Source: a virus. From it: a stretch of 64,000 bases of DNA. The stretch is taken from positions 1-64,000 of IMG/VR virus record IMGVR_UViG_3300041964_000082; one strand, written 5' to 3'. The notes under the pieces were generated by a model. That model saw nothing but the letters and a program-made list of their open reading frames with translations, was not told the origin of the DNA and searched no databases. Positions within the stretch are counted from its first letter, which is position 1; each line of letters starts with the position of its first letter. The translations under genes were made by a program, and so were the position numbers. This document shows positions 10,566 through 20,067 of the stretch, one piece after another.

Positions 10566-12416
10566 ATGACCGTCGATCGCAGTTCCCGCCCTTTCAAAAT
10601 CGTCGTTGCTGCGCCTGGTGAATCGATCGCGCAAGGGTTGGATGTAACCGCGATCGTTAAATCATTTAGCGGTAGCTGCAACCTACTCGACCAAAGTGGA
10701 ATTCAATCTTGGTCAGGCGATATTGTGCTTAATGCCTACTCACCAGGAATCTCGATCGAGTGCAACCCCAGGCGCGATCGAGTTCGTTGGGCGCGTGGCA
10801 ACCGTGTAGTGATTTGGCTGGCAAACAGTGTCGGGACGCTGGTTAGGTACAAAACGCTTCATATCCTGAAAGAACCGTTGCCGCCCACACCAAGAATTCG
10901 AGACGCTATCACCCTAGACATCGGTGATAAGCTTGCGCTCCTTGACTTTAGGCAACCACCGGGGGATGAGAGCGGCGTTGCACCCGGTACAACCAGCACT
11001 CGATCGGATGTCGTGGCATCGCTGTTACAGGCAGCAGGTGCAGGCAATCTCACCGGATCAATCCCTGGTGATGTCAACTGTCCTCTACAGAAATTAGGCA
11101 GTGAAGGTTTTATTCAGCAGGCAGGTCAAATCGCTTTTGCCGCTGGTAGGTACTTATGGTGTGATGCCACTGGAGATGTTCGCGCTTCGGCAATCCCTGA
11201 CGATGAAGATGCAACCGCGCATCGAGTAATAGCGATCGGGCAAGACGAACTTGGATATGAGGCGATCAGCAGTGAAGAAACACCTGCCGAAATTGTGCGC
11301 TGTACTGGCACTGAAAATGTCACCAAGTTTACGGACGACTACAACAAAAGCACTGTTGAAACGTGGGGGCCAGCGGCGATCGTCAGCCCCAACGCAGGCG
11401 GCATCACAATCTTTTCAGAGAAACGATCGAGGAATCTTGGGGGCCAAACTCACGAACCGTTCGCACTTATCGAGTGGAACCGCGCGGGCTTGTATTTCCT
11501 GATGTGCAGAGCAATCGGATTGCCTTAGTGCCCAGCCTCGATCAAGAGGAAACATTCGTCTACGAACCAGGGATAGAGGGCAAGCTACTAAGAATTGAGA
11601 GGCATATTCGCAAGCCCTATGGCGTGGCACTGCGTGAATATTACGCCACACAATCCGCGCAAGAGCAAGCGAACAATCGATCGAACATGATCGCGGCTGA
11701 ACGGGTGATTACAACTTTTGATTACAGCCTAGAACAGACGATCGGGATATTCAGTGACACCTCAGAACCACAGGGCGCGATTTTGCCTAACGAGGATTGG
11801 ACGTTTGGCAACCCTGCTTTTCTAGTGCCTTCTGCGGCTGAGAATCAAACCTGGAAAGAAGTTTACAAGGGTGAATGGAAATACACCAAATCGACCTATG
11901 AAGCAGTCGCGCGGGCATTTCCAGAAGTGATCGAGGCGATGCTGCCAGATACGCCGACAAGCGCCAAGCTGGGGATCTTGCTCACCGACAAGCAGACCGT
12001 AACCAGCAACTCAGGACAAGCGCAACCACCTGCACCCGAATCGACGTAAGCCCAAGACCACAACCGAAGAGAAACCGATCGAAGGCGTGTGCAGAATTCC
12101 GCTCTTATGCAGGGGCGAGAGTATCAGGAGAGGGAGCGCACCTATGACGTGCCTTACGCCGACCAAGAGGAGAGCTAAACGCCTGCTGCAAGGCGACTAG
12201 GCAAACTGCTGATCGGGCGGCATTTGGGCAAAATATCGAGTTCGCGCTGAGTGATTATTGGCTGAACGATCGACCGCCATTGCAGACGATATCCGTGACT
12301 GAACCTGACGGTCGTGAGTATAAATTCTTGCTGAATAACATTTTGATCGCGTTTGATAATCGCAACTGTTTTTAGGTGGCGACGGGCATTGGTTAGGGGA
12401 GATTGTTGATGACTAA
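10566..12416 (+). CDS. Tail hub-like protein, frameshifted
   Basis: About 615 residues after rejoining near 11430, 12050, 12110, 12180 and 12375. The N-terminal part (FKIVVAAPGESIAQGLDVTA, IECNPRRDRVRWARGNRVVI, YKTLHILKEPLPPTPRIRD, CPLQKLGSEGFIQQAGQIAF) looks like the beta-rich hub protein following the tape measure in many siphovirus tails, which links tube and fibres. A later part reads TWKEVYKGEWKYTKSTYEAV and the end GHWLGEIVDD. The stop overlaps the start of the His/Gly-repeat fibre gene (ATGACTAA). The role comes from size and gene order. Confidence 0.5.
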
Positions 12417-13677
12417 ACGCCTGAAGCTACCTTTTCAAACTGTTCTCATCTCAAAGGTGGGCAGGGGGCATGGGGGCGAGATGTTCGCGCCTCCCTATCC
12501 TCTAGCCCCGACTCAAGTTACTTTGTCGGGCGGACAGGGGCATGGGGGCGATATTTCGTCACCACTCAACCTTGCAGGCGGACAGAGGCATGGGGGCGAA
12601 AACTTTGTCTATGCACCGATTTTGGCGCTGTCAGGGGGGCATGGGCACGGAGGCGAAATAGGGCAACCCGTCTCAGCGATCGGGGCACATGGGCATGGTG
12701 GGCAGATCACCTTTGCTTGCGCCTACGAGAACCTTAGAGGGTGGACATGGGCATGGTGGAGACGTGCTTGTAACGCCTGCGTATATCCGCATGAGAGGGG
12801 GGCATGGGCATGGCGGCGAACTCAGACCCCGCCTCAACTTTGCAGGTGGACATGGGCACGGCGGGCAAATCCTAGCGCGATCGAACCCACTGAACCTTGC
12901 AGGTGGACAGGGGCATGGCGGAGATATCGCGGCACTAGCGGCAGCTTTTGCCATGTCGGGTGGACATGGGCATGGCGGCGCACTGGCATTGCCACCCAGC
13001 ATCGTCAACAGCGCCCTAACGCGCTATATGTTTGCTGATTCCAACGTCACTAGAGACGGAAGCGATCTAGTGACGCAATGGAGAGACAAAAACCCGCTGA
13101 GCGGTACGGTAAGCAACAGCGGATCGGGTCGCCTTTGTATGTCGCAAGCGCCATCAATACTCAACCTGCTCTCAGGTTTAATGGATCATTAAACTTCCTA
13201 TCAGGTGCAGGCGGCGGTTTAATCACGGCGGCACAGTTTACCGCTTTTGTCGTTTTCAAAGCCAGCAGCATTACGGCAAATAGCTCAATTTCCTTTTACA
13301 ACCAAACCTTAATTAGTACAACTGGGGGTTGGTGGGGGCTGCATCTCAGAACGCCGAACATCGTGATCGCTCAGAACTACACACTGTCAGGCGACACTTC
13401 GGTCACACGAACACTTTCCAGCCCAACCGCCCTAACGATCGCAACGGTTTGGCACGGAGGCAACGAACTAAACCTGCAACTCAACCAGGGGACAGTCGGC
13501 ACGATCGCGAGTGGAGACACCGGATCAATTAGTGATACCTTCCGCATCGGTCGCATTACTTCGGGGGCCTACTATGCGGGCGATATTGGAGCAATCTTGA
13601 TTTACAACACCGCGCTTTCGGATGTCGATCGAACCTATGTCCAAAACTATCTAAACGAGATTTACGCGGTCTTCTAG
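12409..13677 (+). CDS. Tail fibre: HGHGG repeats plus LamG-like domain
   Basis: About 420 residues after rejoining near 12730 and 13170. Residues about 15-205 hold ten copies of a motif close to GGHGHGG(E/D/Q), spaced mostly 16 or 19 residues apart. The C-terminal about 200 residues resemble a LamG/concanavalin-like lectin fold (TQWRDKNP, PALRFNG-LNFL, FTAFVVFKAS, DTFRIGRITSGAYYAGDIG, AILIYNTALSDVDRTYVQNY, LNEIY). This is a stalk plus receptor-binding head arrangement. HxH motifs bind iron in the tip of the T4 long tail fibre gp37, so metal binding is plausible but not shown. Confidence 0.6.
12450..13005 (+). repeat. GGHGHGG-encoding tandem repeats
   Basis: Ten imperfect DNA repeats of the form 'ggggggcatgggcatggcgg' encode RGHGGE, GGQGHGGD, GGQRHGGE, GGHGHGGE, GAHGHGGQ, GGHGHGGD, GGHGHGGE, GGHGHGGQ, GGQGHGGD and GGHGHGGA. 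Between them lie 9-17 residue hydrophobic segments often ending LAGG or LSGG. The repeat crosses one indel near 12730, after which the motif continues in the next frame, showing that the break is recent or artefactual. Confidence 0.75.
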
Positions 13678-13712
13678 CGTAGGAATTCTCAGGCGATGCT
13701 CACAAAGAGTTT

Positions 13713-14398
13713 ATGCCGCCAACAAGTTTTGCCGCATGGGATGAGAGAGTCGGTCGAGTAATGTACTTGGGAGACGCCCGACCCGACCCCAGCAGATTCA
13801 GAGTTATGCTGCTCAACGGTCTGAGCGTCACCCGAAATACTTCAAAGGCTGCGATCGTCTCAGCCGAAGTTTTAGGTGGTGGCTATCTCCGCGCTAGCTA
13901 CGCACCGAGCGGGGGCGTTTTCGACTCAGGACAAAATCGATATGAACTATCAACCGTAAACGTCGATATTTCAATCAGTGGCACATCAATTCAGTGGTCA
14001 AGCGTGGTTCTGTTTGCTGATGCCGCTGCTGTTCATGCCCTGACAATGGGGGCGATTAATACCTCAACCGATCGAATCACAATCACAGCGCACGGGCTGA
14101 CCAGCGCAACTGAGGTAGCAGTTACTACAACGACTGTGCTGCCTGGGGGATTGTCGCCAACACGCTGTATTTCGCTAGGGTTATTGATGCGAATACGATC
14201 GAGCTTGCATACCACCTCAGCCTTAAACAGCATCGTCGATATCACCACGGCGGGGACTGGCACTCACTCACTCAGAAACGCCACAGGAACGCCTTTCAGT
14301 TTGAGAACTTTGCCGCTCAAACCGTGGGTGCTGGGGCTACTCAGTCGCTTCGCATCGATTGGGCGATTATGAACGCAGGCAACGTGAATGGTGTCTGA
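13713..14398 (+). CDS. Virion-associated beta-rich protein, frameshifted
   Basis: The start is MPPTSFAAWDERVG, and about 228 residues follow when rejoined near 14145 and 14310. Motifs include RVMYLGDARPDPSRFRVMLL, SGTSIQWSSVVLFADAA, ITAHGLTSATEVAVTT and the end SLRIDWAIMNAGNVNGV. 'IxITAHGL..G..V' elements are common in phage fibre and baseplate accessory proteins. It likely belongs to the fibre/tip cluster. The stop overlaps the next start (TGATG). Confidence 0.45.
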
Positions 14399-15754
14399 TG
14401 AGCGAAGAGTACACCGCTAGGAGATTGGCATCTTTCGGCAGCAGCTAGTCCGCCACCGCAGCTTAGCGGCATCGATCGCCCGTCAAGAAGAGATCGATGC
14501 TACATCGCCCCCACTGCGATATGTTAGCTACGATGCCGATCGGGGTGCGAGAGCTTCGATGGATGGCGGCATGGTGTACGTGCCAACAATTACCAACGGG
14601 GCGATCGCGTTGGGGTCAAGCGTGATTAGTACGGGCGGGTGTTGGACGGCAGGCCCAGAGTGGTGCGAGAAGAACGGAGGACACAAGAGCGCGTGAGTTC
14701 AACCGTTGCCTATCTGCTAGAAGCGCTGCAAGAGTCGTTTGGTGGCACTGAAACGCCTGTGACGACGATGCCGCAGACGATTCTCTATCTGCGGATCAAC
14801 AACCGGACGATCGAGCTACTGAACATTGACAGTCGCATCGCCAACCGTCGATCGAATGGCATCACGCCGCTGTTTTTCTCGATTGTCGATCGCCCTCGCA
14901 GCGCGTGATTGTGCAAGTCGTTACGACAGCCGCAGAGACTTAGGGACTAGGAAGCGACGAGACAATTACTCATACACCCGTTCGTCTGCATACATGGATT
15001 GTGAACGCCTAGCAACGGGCAATCGATCGCTGCTCACACGCAAGTTTTAGGCAATCGCACCCAGAATCAGACCTGGAGTTTTGGCAACTACGGCAGCATT
15101 GATTTTGAGGCAGGAAATGCAATGACCTTGGGGCTATTTCCCAAAGCGATCGAGTACCCTGCCGCTCTTGCCACATGGAGCCAACACTTGATCACAAGTT
15201 CGGTTGTGACCTTCGGCAACTTGACCGCTCATCGGGCTGTACAGCCGCAGAGTTGGGCGCGGGCAGACATGGCGGGGTTCTATCCATTTATCAATCCCAC
15301 TGCTATCAGTAATCAGCTAACGCGGCTACGGGTTCTCTATCAAGGGACAGGGTATCAGCCGACTTTGCCGGGGCTGTTTGGCAGCAGTTCAAGCTTGGCG
15401 ATCGAAACTGCACCTGTTGCGGATGTGACGACCGCGCTGAATCAGCCCGACACGGTATTTCGACAGCGCAAACGACTGACTCAGCGCACAGATTTAATCG
15501 CGGATCACCCTGCTTTTAGCGCTTGGGGCTTCACACTCGAAACCTATCTTACTAACCTGTTTTATCCGTTTAACACTTTCAATGCACCAGGGACGATCGG
15601 GCAACTCTTGACAGCTACCCCAACCGATCAAATTCAGTCTGCCAGAACAGACATGATCTTTGCGAATGTGATGTTGCCGGGGGGCGCAGACTTTATCGAA
15701 AGACGATCGCCCTATCGGTATTTTCGATTACTCAATGCTTTGGGAGTACCTTAG
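14398..15754 (+). CDS. Large virion protein of unknown family, broken
   Basis: Pieces rejoin into about 450 residues: MSEEYTARRLASF, SLAASIARQEEIDATSPPL, MVYVPTITNGAIALGSSVIS, STVAYLLEALQESFGG, QRVIVQVVTTAAET, SNGQSIAAHTQVLG, QTWSFGNYGSIDFEAG, then the uninterrupted 15122-15754 part ending YRYFRLLNALGVP. Breaks lie near 14430, 14640, 14900, 14941 (an in-frame TAG), 15010 and 15050. The split into one or two genes is uncertain; ATG at 15122 could start a separate 210-residue protein. No family is recognised. Confidence 0.4.
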
Positions 15755-16033
15755 ATGCCCGATGAAAACAGCGCCCGTAGCCTCGGAAAAAAACGACAAC
15801 AGAAGCAGCGCGAACGCCATCTCAGCAGGACTACAGCACCGGATCGTCGTCCACTGAGTGGCGAGTGTGTGGGCTACGATGCCGATGCTGCTGCCTACCT
15901 AATCAAGATTCCAGGCGGCGGTGTGATTCGGGCAGCAAGTTTATCGAATGGAGCGATCGCAAGGGGCGATCGAGTTCGGGTGAACACGGCGAGAGGAAGT
16001 TCTCAGGCAACAGTTGACGGAATGCCACGTTAA
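15755..16033 (+). CDS. Small basic phage protein, 92 aa
   Basis: The ATG follows the previous stop directly. The N-terminus is Lys/Arg/Gln-rich (GKKRQQKQRERHL) and the rest looks like a small beta-barrel (AAAYLIKIPGGGVIRAASLS, IARGDRVRVNTARG). Similar small beta-barrel proteins end tail-fibre operons of cyanobacterial prophages. Function unknown. Confidence 0.5.
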   Translation: MPDENSARSLGKKRQQKQRERHLSRTTAPDRRPLSGECVGYDADAAAYLIKIPGGGVIRAASLSNGAIARGDRVRVNTARGSSQATVDGMPR

Positions 16034-16315
16034 TTAGCTGTAGTGTCCTTCAACTTTTGATGAGATCAATTGGATTAAAGCAAGCTCTGAATCAGTAAAA
16101 GACTCTTCGCTGTCAAAGTATCGAGAGCTTAAATAATCGATACTTTCATTCTTAAGGATGACTCGCAAGTACTTAATCAATAGCTGTCTGTATATATCTC
16201 TTTCTGTCGCAAACTTCGGCTGATTAGACGCTGTGACAGGATCTTCATTCCATTGGGACACAACACGAGTAAGCAAAATTACTTCTTCTTCCGTCCAAGG
16301 ATTCGGGTTTAGCAT
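16034..16315 (-). CDS. Inserted small acidic protein, 93 aa
   Basis: The only minus-strand gene in the late cluster. It encodes MLNPNPWTEEEVILLTRVVS and YLRVILKNESIDYLSSRYF, all helical, with a more AT-rich composition than its neighbours. Its stop abuts the stop of the plus-strand gene at 16033. This placement suits an independently acquired accessory gene. No family is recognised. Confidence 0.5.
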   Translation of the reverse strand: MLNPNPWTEEEVILLTRVVSQWNEDPVTASNQPKFATERDIYRQLLIKYLRVILKNESIDYLSSRYFDSEESFTDSELALIQLISSKVEGHYS

Positions 16316-16383
16316 GTGGCGTCAGGTTCAAGTAGCCTCAGTCTAGCTAGCGGGAATGCTGCTATCAAGAATTCTGAGGCAGT

Positions 16384-17131
16384 ATGAGCGCAACCCCAAC
16401 CCTAACCGCCGCTTGCCCGATCGATCGCCTCAGCAATGTCGATCTGCTGTGGGTGCAACAGCAACTCCTAAGAGGCGGCTACCTCGATCGCCCCACAGAT
16501 GCAGACGGCTTGATCGGCAACCGCACTCGCACCGCCTTTGCTAATTTCAAGCGTGACGCCTCTTTGTCCGATCCTGAGCTAATTGGCGGCACGTCGATCA
16601 CACTAGTTGCAGCAGCTTGACGCGCCTCACAAGGTCAGTGAGCAACAGCAGGCGTTGGCGACCAAAGCCAATCCAATCGCAGGTACTCGATCGGGTAAGC
16701 GGGCAATTCTTCCAGTAGTCGGTGAAGTCTACGAAAACGATGGATCGCTGATGGCGCTTACCTGACCTGGGGTGAAATGCTGCGCGGCTTTAGCCGATGC
16801 CGATCGGGTCTGCCACTTTTGGGAGCGAGGAGCAGCTTGTAAAAAACATGCTGGCAACTGCGGCAGCATACCGATGATCCGGCAGAAGTTCGGCAGTCCG
16901 ATCGCCATCAACTCTGCCTACAGACCATACACCTTAGACATTGGAGCATCACGATCGCAGCACAAATATGGTCGCGCTTTGGACTTGCGCCCGCTCAATG
17001 GCGATTTTAAACGGTTGCTGGAAGTTGTCAAAAGTACCTCAGCCATCAAGGGGATCGGGCTAGCTCAGCCAAGCTTTTTGCACGTCGATATCAGGCCAGA
17101 AAAGAAGCGCACTATTTTTCGCTATGCGTAG
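16384..17131 (+). CDS. Endolysin: PG-binding domain + M15-type peptidase
   Basis: About 248 residues, one protein split near 16615 and 16840. Residues 10-65 form a peptidoglycan-binding domain (VDLLWVQQQLLRGGYL, DADGLIGNRTRTAFANFKR). The C-terminal half is a zinc D-Ala-D-Ala-type peptidase of the M15A group common in cyanobacteria: TWGEMLRGFSR, PIAINSAYRPY, SQHKYGRALDLRP with the SxHxxGxAxD metal motif, and the last ligand in LHVDIR. It would cut peptidoglycan peptides for host lysis. The start is ATG 16384 just after an AGAATTCTGAGG stretch. Confidence 0.7.
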
Positions 17132-17133
17132 GA

Positions 17134-17300
17134 TGACATTGCTCTGGCAGGACGGCGATCGAGTCCGCAACACCAATACCGACCAACTCGCGACAGTGCG
17201 ACTAGAGCTGGGATCGTCGCCTGTGTTGGCGCTTGATCAGGGTGGCGTAGTTTCAGGACGGCAGGAGATCTTGCAGTCGATGGGGTGGAAAAAGATATGA
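17134..17300 (+). CDS. Small protein, 55 aa
   Basis: The start MTLLWQDGDRVRN lies three bases after the endolysin stop and the end overlaps the next start (ATGA). It looks like a small beta-barrel (DRVRNTNTDQLATVRL). It is part of the lysis-gene operon; function unknown. Confidence 0.45.
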
Positions 17301-17467
17301 ACTGGCGTAAGGGCGATCACCTAAAAAACTCACAAACGGGTGACAAGGGCACGATCGCGCGGATCAACGGGCAAAGCGTTCATGTTCACCATCGAGATGC
17401 GCCGGGAATCTCGGTTGGGACGCAGGAACGATTAGAGCTGGCAGGGTGGGAGTTAGTGGAAGATTGA
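17297..17467 (+). CDS. Small beta-barrel-like protein, 56 aa
   Basis: MNWRKGDHLKNSQTGDKGTI and INGQSVHVHHRDAPGISV suggest an SH3-like or KOW-like fold. It overlaps the preceding gene by ATGA. Function unknown; it lies between the endolysin and the pilin. Confidence 0.45.
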   Translation: MNWRKGDHLKNSQTGDKGTIARINGQSVHVHHRDAPGISVGTQERLELAGWELVED

Positions 17468-17515
17468 GCGGCGATCGGGTGCAAAGCAGGCAAACACACA
17501 GCAAAAGGGTTGAAA

Positions 17516-18004
17516 ATGAAAGCACTAAGCGATCGTCAGAATACAGCGGGCTTCACTTTGATCGAAGTTTTGATAACGATAATCATTATCGGTATCCTCA
17601 GCTCTCTCGCTTTGCCAGCGTACTTATCACAGGCTGCAAAAGCCAAACAGACAGAAGCGAAGGGGTATGTGAGTGCTGTCAATCGCGCTCAGCAAGCCTA
17701 CAGAATCGAAAAGTCTACATTTGCTGGGGAATGGACAGACCTAGAAATTGGCATTCCTGCCGAAACTCAAGACTATACCTACACTCTGAGCGCTGCGAGC
17801 GAAACCACAACAACGATCGCTGCCGAATCAGAAGCGCCTGAACTGCGCGACTACTCAGGCGGCGTGGTAGTCCTGCAAGACAGCGGGCAAACGTCCGTAG
17901 CCGCCTGTCAGACAACCAAAACAGGTGGGAGCGTGATTCTGCCGACGCTCGATCGATCGATTGGGGCAGGATGTGAGGGCAACGATGTGGAGATCATGCG
18001 GTAA
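17516..18004 (+). CDS. Type IV pilin-like protein
   Basis: An intact 162-residue ORF with a textbook type III signal: MKALSDRQNTAG followed by FTLIEVLITIIIIGILSSLA. Cleavage after Gly by prepilin peptidase would leave Phe at +1 and Glu at +5. The long hydrophobic helix, an alpha-1 spine (QAAKAKQTEAKGYVSAVNRA) and a C-terminal domain with two Cys (VAACQTT, GAGCEGN) match cyanobacterial PilA-like pilins. Pilins form host fibres for motility, adhesion and DNA uptake. A pilin among phage lysis genes is unusual and suggests transfer from the host. Confidence 0.85.
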   Translation: MKALSDRQNTAGFTLIEVLITIIIIGILSSLALPAYLSQAAKAKQTEAKGYVSAVNRAQQAYRIEKSTFAGEWTDLEIGIPAETQDYTYTLSAASETTTTIAAESEAPELRDYSGGVVVLQDSGQTSVAACQTTKTGGSVILPTLDRSIGAGCEGNDVEIMR

Positions 18005-18007
18005 GCA

Positions 18008-18212
18008 ATGGCTAACTTTTCTCCACGGCAAGGACATCCGATCGAAGTCTCCCGGCAACCGCTGTTTGTTCTGTCGATCGCGTGTCTGCGTCTCGCCTGG
18101 GTCGTATTGCGAAGATTGGCTAGCGTACATGATACGCGGCAACGAAGTGGGTATGGTTCACAATCGCTGCTTCTATGGCGGCGGCGAACCAAACAAAGAG
18201 AAGGCAAGGTAA
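18008..18212 (+). CDS. Cys-rich small protein, one frameshift
   Basis: ATG 18008 lies four bases after the pilin stop. After a frame change near 18040 it reads SPGNRCLFCRSRVCVSPGSY, then a Cys and CFYGGGEPNKEKAR. Five or six cysteines in about 45 residues suggest zinc binding. No family is recognised. It overlaps the following membrane protein start. Confidence 0.4.
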
Positions 18213-18579
18213 ACAGGTGGAACAACTGCTAGCCCATTTGTGCGGAGACTGGATGACCCAAAATAATTGGATTGCCCTGAACAAACGCACCTCTCCATCA
18301 TGGCTACCCGTCCTGGTACATGGCATGTTCTACGGTCTGTCATTTGTGGTCACAAGCCTTGCTTTTGATTCGCCCGAAATGCGATCGCTCATGCCTTTAG
18401 CCTTTATCGTCAGCACTCATATTCTGGTTGATCGATTCAATGTAGCCTCGCTATGGGTGAGAGCCTACAACTGGCAATGGGACGGCGATCGCCCCAACGT
18501 GCCTAACTTCGTCCTCTTGTGCTGCGACCAATCAATCCATTTGTGGCTAAATGCTATTGCTTTGCACTATCTTTCTTGA
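18175..18579 (+). CDS. DUF3307-like membrane protein
   Basis: The core pattern LLAHLCGDWMTQNNWIALNK, a hydrophobic segment with an early His (VLVHGMFYGLSFVV), HILVDRF and a terminal DQSIHLWLNA match the DUF3307 family of small integral membrane proteins found in phages and bacteria. Three membrane segments are likely. The start may instead be GTG at 18218. The last 17 codons are supplied next to an HNH element, and a second diverged copy of the same ending lies beyond it at 19340. Confidence 0.6.
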   Translation: MAAANQTKRRQGKQVEQLLAHLCGDWMTQNNWIALNKRTSPSWLPVLVHGMFYGLSFVVTSLAFDSPEMRSLMPLAFIVSTHILVDRFNVASLWVRAYNWQWDGDRPNVPNFVLLCCDQSIHLWLNAIALHYLS

Positions 18580-19230
18580 TTCGTCTATTTTCTCTCATCA
18601 AAGGAGTTGTCAATGCTTTTTCTATCGACCATCCACACTTAAAGCGCCTGCTGATAGTAGTAGGTCTAAAGCCCAGCCTTCTTTCCCACTCTCTTACACA
18701 AAGCGTCTCACCTTGAAAAGTTATCCATCGTGTCGTTCGTCTGTTTGCCGCTTGCTCTATCGGAGTAGCCCATCGACAGTTGTCTTTTGAGTAGCCACAA
18801 TTGTTGTCAATCCGATCAATCGAATGCTGTCTTGTTGGAGGTTCGCCCATATCCTCCAAAAACGCCTCGAAACTGTTGCGCATCGATCACAGACTGTAAT
18901 TCCTTTTGCCCCGTAATTTGCATAATTTGAGTCTTTGCAATCACAATGACACCGAGAAATCATTGCAGACCACGATCTAAAAGCGCCAGACAGATTATGT
19001 CCTCGCGTGTGTCCATGCGTGGAGAATCTTTCAGCAGCGGCAACTGCTGCAAGATCTTTCTTCAAACAACCACAAGATCTTGTGTGTCCTGTTGTAACCT
19101 TATGCTTGCTAAATTTCTTTTGTGTTCCGCAGTCACACAGGCATTCAAGTTGCGCTCTTCCGCCCAATATCTCTTTGACAACGGGTCAAACGACCAAACC
19201 GATCGCCCGGATCACTGTTATTCTTGTCAT
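18554..19230 (-). CDS. HNH homing endonuclease-like gene, copy 1, broken
   Basis: About 225 residues when rejoined. The start MTRITV-NPGDRFGRLT matches copy 2 at 20771, with a missing A near 19212. Then come ECLCDCGTQKKFSKHKV, GHTRSCGCLKKDL, SAMISRCH, NYGAKGITVCDR, and the HNH-type core HSIDRIDNNCGYSKDNCRWA, ending with an HTH-like tail (RLGFRPTTISRRFKCGWSIE). Cys pairs and the RIDNN..YS..NCRWAT motif are typical of a common phage HNH family. It sits against the 3' end of the DUF3307 gene, in opposite orientation. Confidence 0.7.
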
Positions 19231-19313
19231 AGCCCTCTCGCAAGTCGTGTTGTGAAATGGGTCAGCCGTTGCCGAATGTTGGAAGCATTTTGCAGCGGCG
19301 TTTCTATTATTTT
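19231..19313 (-). ncRNA. Conserved hairpin leader of HNH copy 1
   Basis: About 80 bases upstream of the HNH start are strongly conserved between the two copies (compare 20772-20855). Within it, 19265-19299 read on the minus strand folds as GCCG ... CGGC outer stem and an inner stem AATG-CTTCCAA-CATT. The loop CTTCCAA is identical in copy 2 while the stem is not (see findings). It may be a structured 5' leader; no known RNA family was recognised. Confidence 0.45.
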
Positions 19314-19339
19314 AACAAATCTAAGAAATGCAGTCGATC

Positions 19340-19392
19340 AATCAATTCACCTGTGGCTGAATGCTCTTGCTTTGCACTACCTGATCATCTAG
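19340..19392 (+). pseudogene. Duplicate 3' end of the DUF3307 gene
   Basis: This stretch encodes DQSIHLWLNALALHYLII-stop, nearly the same as the end of the gene at 18528-18579 (DQSIHLWLNAIALHYLS). DNA identity is roughly 40 of 48 bases, so the two are homologous but not a recent duplication. It is probably the original gene end, separated from its gene by the HNH element. Confidence 0.6.
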
Positions 19393-19404
19393 GAGGCGAT
19401 CGCC

Positions 19405-19689
19405 ATGCCAGATACACCCCTTGAACGCCTCGCAGAATTAGAAGCCGCTGTAGCAAAGCTAGAGGTAAGCGATCGCCTGCAAGTGAAGCAAATTCGGCTG
19501 ATCCAAAAGCTCAACTCTGCTCTGTTTGGGTGCATAGCGATCGGGCTTCTGCTCAGCCAGCAAACCATCCAAAGCCCTGAAAATAGACAGATGTTAGAAC
19601 GCATTGCGATCGGCGTAATAGCAGCAGGTGCGTCTGGTTTAGGCTTAAGTGGGTTTCTGGAAACGAAAGAATCGGAGTCAACTGAATGA
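19405..19689 (+). CDS. Small coiled-coil membrane protein, holin-like
   Basis: 94 residues: an N-terminal coiled coil (LERLAELEAAVAKLEVSDRL), a membrane segment (LFGCIAIGLLLS), then a second hydrophobic stretch (IAIGVIAAGASGLGLSGFL). The start has a good ribosome site (AGGAGG upstream). Size, topology and position downstream of the endolysin would suit a holin or lysis helper, but this is inference. It overlaps the next gene by ATGA. Confidence 0.5.
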   Translation: MPDTPLERLAELEAAVAKLEVSDRLQVKQIRLIQKLNSALFGCIAIGLLLSQQTIQSPENRQMLERIAIGVIAAGASGLGLSGFLETKESESTE

Positions 19690-19924
19690 CTTTCCACAAA
19701 TCCAGTAATTACGTCGAAATAACCTGCCCTGCTTGTGACGAGCAAGGAAATCGGCTTATTCCAGTTGAATCAGTTGCCTTCAGAGTTCATATCAGCATCG
19801 CGATCGACCCGAAAATGAGCCAGAGTCAAAAGACTTTCAGCCACTATTGCAAGAGTTTTATGAAAAGCTAAATCAACATTGCATAGAATTTAACGATCGA
19901 TACACCGCTTTAATCCAAGGTTAA
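19686..19924 (+). CDS. Small zinc-binding-like protein, one frameshift
   Basis: The start MTFHKSSNYVEITCPACDEQ contains a CPxC pair. After a frame change near 19810 it continues ENEPESKDFQPLLQEFYEKL and ends DRYTALIQG. About 79 residues. No family is recognised. Confidence 0.4.
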
Positions 19925-19946
19925 TTACCCAAGATCGATCGCCCTC

Positions 19947-20067
19947 ATGCCCGCAACCCAGCAACCCAGTGCCCGCGAACTCTTGAGAGCGATCGAGCAG
20001 AACGAATTGCGGCTCCACTATCAGCCGATCGTTTCTCTGCAAGCTCCAGCCTTGCCTGTGAGCGGCT
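19947..20067 (+). pseudogene. N-terminal EAL-gene fragment cut by HNH element
   Basis: ATG 19947 encodes SARELLRAIEQNELRLHYQP, then IVSLQAPALPVSGY. This is the beginning of an EAL domain, aligned with ALEKKQLLLYYQPIV...VVGYEALLR of the intact gene at 20912. Homology stops after GGCTAC, exactly before the codons for the E-A-L signature. The remainder of the open frame to 20855 runs through the inserted element and is not coding. Confidence 0.65.

Noticed and set aside
12673-13008. Minus-strand Pro/Cys-rich open frame with PPCPCPP repeats
   Set aside because: It is the shadow of the GGHGHGG-coding DNA; the plus-strand frame has the start, the neighbours and the lectin-like domain.
12409-13677. 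Diversity-generating retroelement target in the fibre gene
   Set aside because: No reverse transcriptase and no template repeat were seen in the window; the repeats are protein-coding tandem units.
14938-15010. Possible reassignment of TAG to an amino acid
   Set aside because: TAG ends many clearly real genes here (for example 4609, 50267, 52614, 54236), and one of the apparent in-frame TAG codons disappears once a one-base shift is allowed.
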